A DNA stretch of 45,020 nucleotides. It comes from a virus. The translations under genes were made by a program, and so were the position numbers. The notes under the pieces are model-generated. The model was not told the DNA's origin. It ran no database searches and saw nothing but the letters and a program-made list of their open reading frames with translations. The stretch lies in IMG/VR virus record IMGVR_UViG_3300039186_001681, positions 1 to 45,020 of that record. The stretch is one strand, 5' to 3'. Positions 41,075 through 45,020 of this stretch are shown here, in pieces (the stretch's first letter is position 1; every line of letters begins with the position of its first letter).

Positions 41075-41953
41075 CTACCAGTTAAATCCGTATAAGTAGT
41101 CTGTACCATTAAAGGCATACGATTTCCATCTTGTTGAACTATAACCAGGAGTAATACTTCTAGATATGGATATACCGGTTGTATTGTCAGTTATTGTTGC
41201 AGTTGCAGCACCACCTGAAATATTATCAAACTTGAAGAAGTTATCAGTGCTTAGTGTTCTCGTAACAGATCTGCTTTTATAACCAACTGTAACTGTTCCA
41301 CCGGTAGTAAAACCTTCAGTATATAAATAATAGTCGAGTCTACCTTTACTATTATCTGAACCATATATATTTTTCGTAGATGATCGTACGTTATAATTAC
41401 CATCAAATACCGACGACTCTCTCCAGTTAAATACGCTAGCGTTTTGATCTGTGGATGGTAAAGGGTTTGGTATATTAACACCGTAACTTCTTGTATAATT
41501 TGCAGTATTGCTACCACTATCCTTTGATATACTGATATCAACAACGGGGCTCTGTCTACCAAATTCAAACTGCTTTAACTGCGCAGGGTTTGTACTAACG
41601 TTCTGATTCTGCGATCGGCTAGTGGTACCGGTTCCGCTAACCTCTTCAATCTTAACATTTCTTGTACCGTTAGAGAGACCAGTCCAATTGAGTGATTTTT
41701 CAGCACCTGTATTTAACGTAAAGGTAACTACCCCTCCTGTTACCCCGGTAACTGTAACCTTGTATGTAGGTATATAGCCGCTATTAGCTATATTTTTAAA
41801 TTTTAAATATATTTTACCTGTATTGTTATCAGCGCCGTAAATATTAAAACTAGTTGAACGTGTTAATACCTGCCCGAGCATGATACTTTTCAGATTTATA
41901 ACATCGCGTATAGTTTTTATACTGATATTCTGGTTCGATGGTACTATTGGCAT
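41075..41953 (-). CDS. Fibre/adhesin-like virion protein
   Basis: A 292-residue protein rich in Thr, Ser, Gly and Asn, with two similar halves: RSTSFNIYGADNNTGKIYL early and RSSTKNIYGSDNSKGRLDYYL later, each followed by a beta-sandwich-like stretch with GGxVTxT turns. The internal repeat suggests two Ig-like or fibre modules. A late promoter with exact 5-base spacing sets the start. A tail-fibre or head-decoration role is inferred. Confidence 0.68.
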   Translation of the reverse strand: MPIVPSNQNISIKTIRDVINLKSIMLGQVLTRSTSFNIYGADNNTGKIYLKFKNIANSGYIPTYKVTVTGVTGGVVTFTLNTGAEKSLNWTGLSNGTRNVKIEEVSGTGTTSRSQNQNVSTNPAQLKQFEFGRQSPVVDISISKDSGSNTANYTRSYGVNIPNPLPSTDQNASVFNWRESSVFDGNYNVRSSTKNIYGSDNSKGRLDYYLYTEGFTTGGTVTVGYKSRSVTRTLSTDNFFKFDNISGGAATATITDNTTGISISRSITPGYSSTRWKSYAFNGTDYLYGFNW

Positions 41954-41958
41954 ACCAA

Positions 41959-41966
41959 TATTTATT
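41959..41966 (-). promoter_or_regulatory. Late promoter, leaderless geometry
   Basis: AATAAATA on the minus strand followed by 5 bases and ATG 41953. Confidence 0.68.
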
Positions 41967-42011
41967 ATTTTTTACTTTTTTTTAGTTGACTCTGTTATAA
42001 CTCTTCTCTTT

Positions 42012-42896
42012 TTATACATTATCAACTAAGATAACGTTATATGAAGTAGATACTGGTATGCCTGTACTGGAATCATATGCCCTAACCTCAATATCAGACT
42101 TTTCAGTTACCCTTAAAGGCATCTTATAATCTTTAATTGAATAGTTATTCAAGAACATTACATCCTTTATTCTCATGACAGGTCCATCATTAGGTACCCC
42201 TACCATTAAGAAGGCTTGTACACCTGAATTATAAACACTCGACCCGACAGACCATTGAGTTATATAACCTGTTTTACCGGCTGGTACTGTATATACGCTC
42301 GTTTGAGATTGACCAAATCCCTCTTTATTGCCACCCGTTCCATATGTACCTATCGATATAACTGTAGTACCGCCTGCATTTATATTAACAGTACCCTCAT
42401 TTGTACCAGCCGTGCCGACTGTTTTGGCTATAGCTCTATATATTCTTAAGAACTCATTAGTTGATGCTGGCCCAGCACTTGTACCATTGGTTGAAATAAC
42501 TTCCGTTATTGTGTTATAATTCGCATCTAACCCTTGAATCTCAATAGATCTTACACCGGTACCAGCAGCTGTATCCCCACTATCATCGCTTATAGCTGAT
42601 ACGGTAGATGCTACTGTCAAGTAATCATATATACCGCCTGGTTCCCAGATTGTCTCCATATTAGCCCCAACAGATAGATTAGACCCAAACTTTTCGATAT
42701 AATCTTGCCCGCTCGTACCGTTACCGCCTCCGATATTAAGTGGATTAATAGGCTGCACTAAAATAGCTGACTTATTAAAAACGCCTTGACCTTGACCACC
42801 AGTAACTGCAGGATAGCGTGAATCATTTTCAATCTCAACATACTTCATGTAATTGAGAGTATTCTCCGGGGTTTTTACATTTGTTATAACGCTCAT
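42012..42896 (-). CDS. Conserved marine-phage virion structural protein
   Basis: A 294-residue, beta-rich protein. METIWEPGGIYDYLTVAST, DTAAGTGVRSIEIQGLDANY and VPAGKTGYITQWSV are blocks that recur in structural proteins of many marine phages, often near tail or neck genes. No catalytic residues are evident. It has a perfect TATAAATA-N5-ATG late promoter. Confidence 0.72.
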   Translation of the reverse strand: MSVITNVKTPENTLNYMKYVEIENDSRYPAVTGGQGQGVFNKSAILVQPINPLNIGGGNGTSGQDYIEKFGSNLSVGANMETIWEPGGIYDYLTVASTVSAISDDSGDTAAGTGVRSIEIQGLDANYNTITEVISTNGTSAGPASTNEFLRIYRAIAKTVGTAGTNEGTVNINAGGTTVISIGTYGTGGNKEGFGQSQTSVYTVPAGKTGYITQWSVGSSVYNSGVQAFLMVGVPNDGPVMRIKDVMFLNNYSIKDYKMPLRVTEKSDIEVRAYDSSTGIPVSTSYNVILVDNV

Positions 42897-42901
42897 ATTA
42901 T

Positions 42902-42909
42902 TATTTATA
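42902..42909 (-). promoter_or_regulatory. Perfect late promoter, leaderless geometry
   Basis: TATAAATA on the minus strand followed by exactly 5 bases and ATG 42896. Confidence 0.8.
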
Positions 42910-42917
42910 GTAGATGT

Positions 42918-43319
42918 TTACCACTTCTTACATGACCAGTAACCCGCAGTAGTTTTATCCTTCTTTTGATCGCATTTATGACGAGCTCTAAAAGATTTAC
43001 GAGCCTTTGGATTACTCTTACGTATTCTCATTGTCTTTCTTTTGGCAGATGTACCGCCATGACCGAAGTTAACCTTCTTTACATTACCTGTCTTGGGATC
43101 CTTTACATATACCTTAAACTTTTTGACATCCCCTCTTGTAGGTTTATTAAGAGTTACTTTTCTGCCCTTATACTCAGCATCCTCTTCTGGTATTTTTTTC
43201 TTACACGAACCTTGTTTACCACGAGCAATACCGGGGACCTTCTCGTAGCCGTCCCAGCATTTCTTTGCATCTTCCTCTATTGTATCTATGAGTTGAATGT
43301 ATAATTCATTAAAGTTCAT
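42918..43319 (-). CDS. Conserved basic marine-phage protein
   Basis: A 133-residue, strongly basic protein with CWDGYEKVPGIARGKQGSC near 21-39, VNFGHGGTSAKRKTMRIRKS near 83-102 and a Cys-rich end (HKCDQKKDKTTAGYWSCKKW). The C-terminal domain recurs at the end of several cyanophage and marine myovirus proteins. Role unknown; DNA or capsid binding is likely from charge. It starts from ATTAAATA-N5-ATG. Confidence 0.68.
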   Translation of the reverse strand: MNFNELYIQLIDTIEEDAKKCWDGYEKVPGIARGKQGSCKKKIPEEDAEYKGRKVTLNKPTRGDVKKFKVYVKDPKTGNVKKVNFGHGGTSAKRKTMRIRKSNPKARKSFRARHKCDQKKDKTTAGYWSCKKW

Positions 43320-43324
43320 AAAAA

Positions 43325-43332
43325 TATTTAAT
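43325..43332 (-). promoter_or_regulatory. Late promoter, leaderless geometry
   Basis: ATTAAATA on the minus strand, 5 bases before ATG 43319; five bases separate it from the divergent TATAAATA at 43337. Confidence 0.6.
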
Positions 43333-43336
43333 CTAG

Positions 43337-43344
43337 TATAAATA
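43337..43344 (+). promoter_or_regulatory. Perfect late promoter, leaderless geometry
   Basis: TATAAATA followed by exactly 5 bases and ATG 43350. Confidence 0.8.
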
Positions 43345-43349
43345 TTATT

Positions 43350-43934
43350 ATGGGGTCGACCGATAATAATTTAATATTTGAGCAGTATAAGCAAGTTAAC
43401 GAGAGTATCGGCCTTGGGCCTAATGGTATGTCGACAGTAACGATTACTGTAGGTTCAAATACTAGTCACCCACCGCGTCGTCAGCCAGGTGGTACTACAT
43501 TCAGTGCATTTAGTGATGAAGAGCATGAACATTGTGAAGATGCAGAAAACGGCTGCACGTGTGATGATTGCCCTGAATGTTCAGCTAATGCAAAAGCAAA
43601 AGCAGAAGATGAGATGGTTTATATTCAATCTGGAGACACCTCCGCGGAGGACCATGCATGTAATAGTGAGCATGATGGTGAAGTAGATATGGCAAGAGCA
43701 GAATTACTTAAAGCTGCTGAATATGCTACTAAGCTCTTTAATCATCTTGAAAATATTGAAAGTTTAGAAGGTTGGACAGCAAGTAAAATTACAAAAGCTT
43801 CTGATTACTTATCGTCTGTTTATCATGCATTGGAGTATGATGCGTTAGATGCTAATGTAGAAGATGAAGAAGACGATATTGAAATCGACGAGTTTGATGG
43901 TACGGAAGTAGCTAAAAAGACCGGGTTTGCTTAA
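43350..43934 (+). CDS. Conserved phage protein with Cys-rich centre
   Basis: A 194-residue acidic protein. The centre (about 55-82) has a CTCDDCPEC cluster that could bind a metal. Residues 113-160 (MARAELLKAAEYATKLFNHL, then WTASKITKASDYLSSVYHAL) form a helical domain that recurs in marine myovirus proteins. The tail is very acidic. Late promoter, virion or head-interior role likely. The Cys cluster may be a zinc knuckle, unproven. Confidence 0.65.
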   Translation: MGSTDNNLIFEQYKQVNESIGLGPNGMSTVTITVGSNTSHPPRRQPGGTTFSAFSDEEHEHCEDAENGCTCDDCPECSANAKAKAEDEMVYIQSGDTSAEDHACNSEHDGEVDMARAELLKAAEYATKLFNHLENIESLEGWTASKITKASDYLSSVYHALEYDALDANVEDEEDDIEIDEFDGTEVAKKTGFA

Positions 43935-43936
43935 GC

Positions 43937-45020
43937 TTAGCTTAATATTCGCTTAATAATAGCTTTATCTTCTACAGATAACACTTCAGGTGTAAAATAT
44001 TCGATAGCTTTATCGATATCTGAAGCAATTAATTCTCTTGTCATTGTACCTGATATACCTTCTGATTGGAGAGGTATCTTTACAACGCGTACTAGAGGGT
44101 ATTTTTCAATATTCTTTTCAAAATATGCATACCGCTTTACATCATCATCTTTATCACCTGCACCTACAATAATATTAACGTCTTTGTTGTTATCTGCATA
44201 ATCATATACAGATTTAACAGGAGTAACATCGGAAATAATAACTTCAACAGGTTTATTTAAATATTTTGCATATATTTCCCATATCTGCTTTGATTGTTCA
44301 GCAGTAATACCATCTCTTTCCTTTTTACCTATAAAAATTACGCCCTTATCAGCATCTTGTAAAATATAGTCGAAAGAATGGTAATGTCCCTTTGTTGGTG
44401 GTTTGTAACCCCCGGGATATAACGCAACTGTTTCAGCATTATCATCTTCAGAGATAATTTTATTATATAACTCATTAAATCTCTCTCCTATTGGACCGGA
44501 TTTTGATGTAAATCTTCCTCTACCATAGAAATCACCACGAGTGGGTGGGTTTGAATAGACTGACTCCTGTTCAGCGGTAGCTGGTGCATCAGCTGGCTTA
44601 CCAGTTCCAAAATTAGCAGCACTGAACTCACCTCTATCTACTAATTTGGTAATTTGGGCGCCTTCAGCATCTACTCTAGATAGGGCAAACCCTTCTGGAG
44701 CTGTAGTTTGCCATTCACCTGGGGCGTCTTCTAAGTATGTACCTAATAAATCATTCTGAGTAATCTCGTTAAAGATTTTAATTAGATTATTCTTAAGATT
44801 TGCAATAATTTTAGTAATTTCAAATGCATTTTTAATGGAAGGCTTGAGTTTCTTTAGAGAAGATAATGTACTCCTCATCTGTTCTGTCTTCTTTGCCTTA
44901 CCTTTTTCACTCTTTAACTTCTCAATGTCTTTTGTAAACTTACCCGACATCCAGTTAACGAATTCTTCTGTTGATATATTAGTATCTTCAAGAAACCTGC
45001 CTACTCTTATCTCTGAATTG
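43937..45020 (-). CDS. Nucleotidyltransferase-domain protein (partial, 5' end off the window)
   Basis: The frame stays open to the right edge (upstream of an internal ATG at 44950 it reads GRFLEDTNISTEEFVNW), so the true start is outside. Residues in the second half show ALYPGGYKPPTKGHYHSF, a GxxxPxTxGHxxxF motif, and SEGISGTMTRELI, an ISGTxxR motif: the two signatures of cytidylyl/NMN-adenylyltransferase-type enzymes. The first part is helical and probably structural. The enzyme would join a nucleotide to a phosphorylated small molecule; NadM-like activity is one possibility. Confidence 0.72.
   Translation of the reverse strand, partial: NSEIRVGRFLEDTNISTEEFVNWMSGKFTKDIEKLKSEKGKAKKTEQMRSTLSSLKKLKPSIKNAFEITKIIANLKNNLIKIFNEITQNDLLGTYLEDAPGEWQTTAPEGFALSRVDAEGAQITKLVDRGEFSAANFGTGKPADAPATAEQESVYSNPPTRGDFYGRGRFTSKSGPIGERFNELYNKIISEDDNAETVALYPGGYKPPTKGHYHSFDYILQDADKGVIFIGKKERDGITAEQSKQIWEIYAKYLNKPVEVIISDVTPVKSVYDYADNNKDVNIIVGAGDKDDDVKRYAYFEKNIEKYPLVRVVKIPLQSEGISGTMTRELIASDIDKAIEYFTPEVLSVEDKAIIKRILS

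Noticed and set aside
1-45020. CRISPR arrays, tRNA genes, integrase, transposase, attachment sites
   Set aside because: No repeated spacer pattern, cloverleaf or recombinase motif was found by eye; a tRNA scan would be decisive.

Overview
The window is a dense, AT-rich (about one third G+C by eye) stretch of a T4-superfamily myovirus genome, probably marine. The evidence is a gp5-like baseplate hub protein, class I ribonucleotide reductase (nrdA/nrdB), a GroES-like co-chaperonin, a DinG/XPD-like helicase, a cyclobutane-dimer glycosylase, several small proteins typical of marine T4-like phages, and many T4-type late promoters (TATAAATA). The host cannot be named from the sequence. An embedded Rz1-like lipoprotein ORF, if real, points to a Gram-negative host. 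No tRNA, rRNA, integrase, insertion sequence or CRISPR array was found.

Layout. 1-1.9 kb: minus-strand operon dpdA, P-loop kinase, queF (queF runs off the left edge). 2.0-5.3 kb: plus-strand virion and lysis-type genes. 5.3-11.2 kb: minus-strand PQ-loop membrane protein, Pyr_excise repair enzyme, thioredoxin, nrdB, nrdA and three small unknown genes. 11.2-15.9 kb: lytic transglycosylase-like protein, helicase, small conserved phage genes, a co-chaperonin, a 59-residue gene and a DUF366-like protein. 16-24.4 kb: a ten-gene minus-strand sugar operon of glycosyltransferases (GT2, GT11, GT32, exostosin-like, DxD type) and one FkbM methyltransferase, read from a late promoter. 24.4-29.6 kb: a small repeat-bearing fibre-like protein, a second P-loop kinase, a RecB-like nuclease, superoxide dismutase, Nudix hydrolase, a holin-like gene with an overlapping lipoprotein ORF, and small structural genes. 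29.6-34 kb: queE, queD and folE2 mixed with late genes. 34-40.3 kb: a second sugar/redox island (GT8-like, GT29-like, radical SAM/SPASM, 2OG-Fe(II) oxygenase, a tandem paralogue pair, PLP aminotransferase). 40.3-45 kb: fibre and virion proteins and a nucleotidyltransferase that runs off the right edge.

Two system-level signals stand out. First, folE2, queD, queE, queF and dpdA together form most of a 7-deazaguanine DNA-modification pathway. QueF makes preQ1, so the predicted mark is a preQ1-type base in DNA, or something built on it. QueC is not in this window. A P-loop kinase sits between dpdA and queF with 11-base overlaps on both sides and is a candidate new tailoring enzyme.

Second, promoters appear to place the transcription start on the start codon itself. 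Sigma70-like promoters read TTGAnn-N16/17-TATAAT-N6 to N8-ATG. Many late promoters read TATAAATA-N5-ATG. Both geometries predict leaderless mRNAs. Four of the five deazaguanine genes (dpdA, queD, queE, folE2) have strong sigma70-type promoters, while virion genes and the large glycosyltransferase operon have late promoters. This suggests that DNA modification is made early and sugar or virion decoration late.
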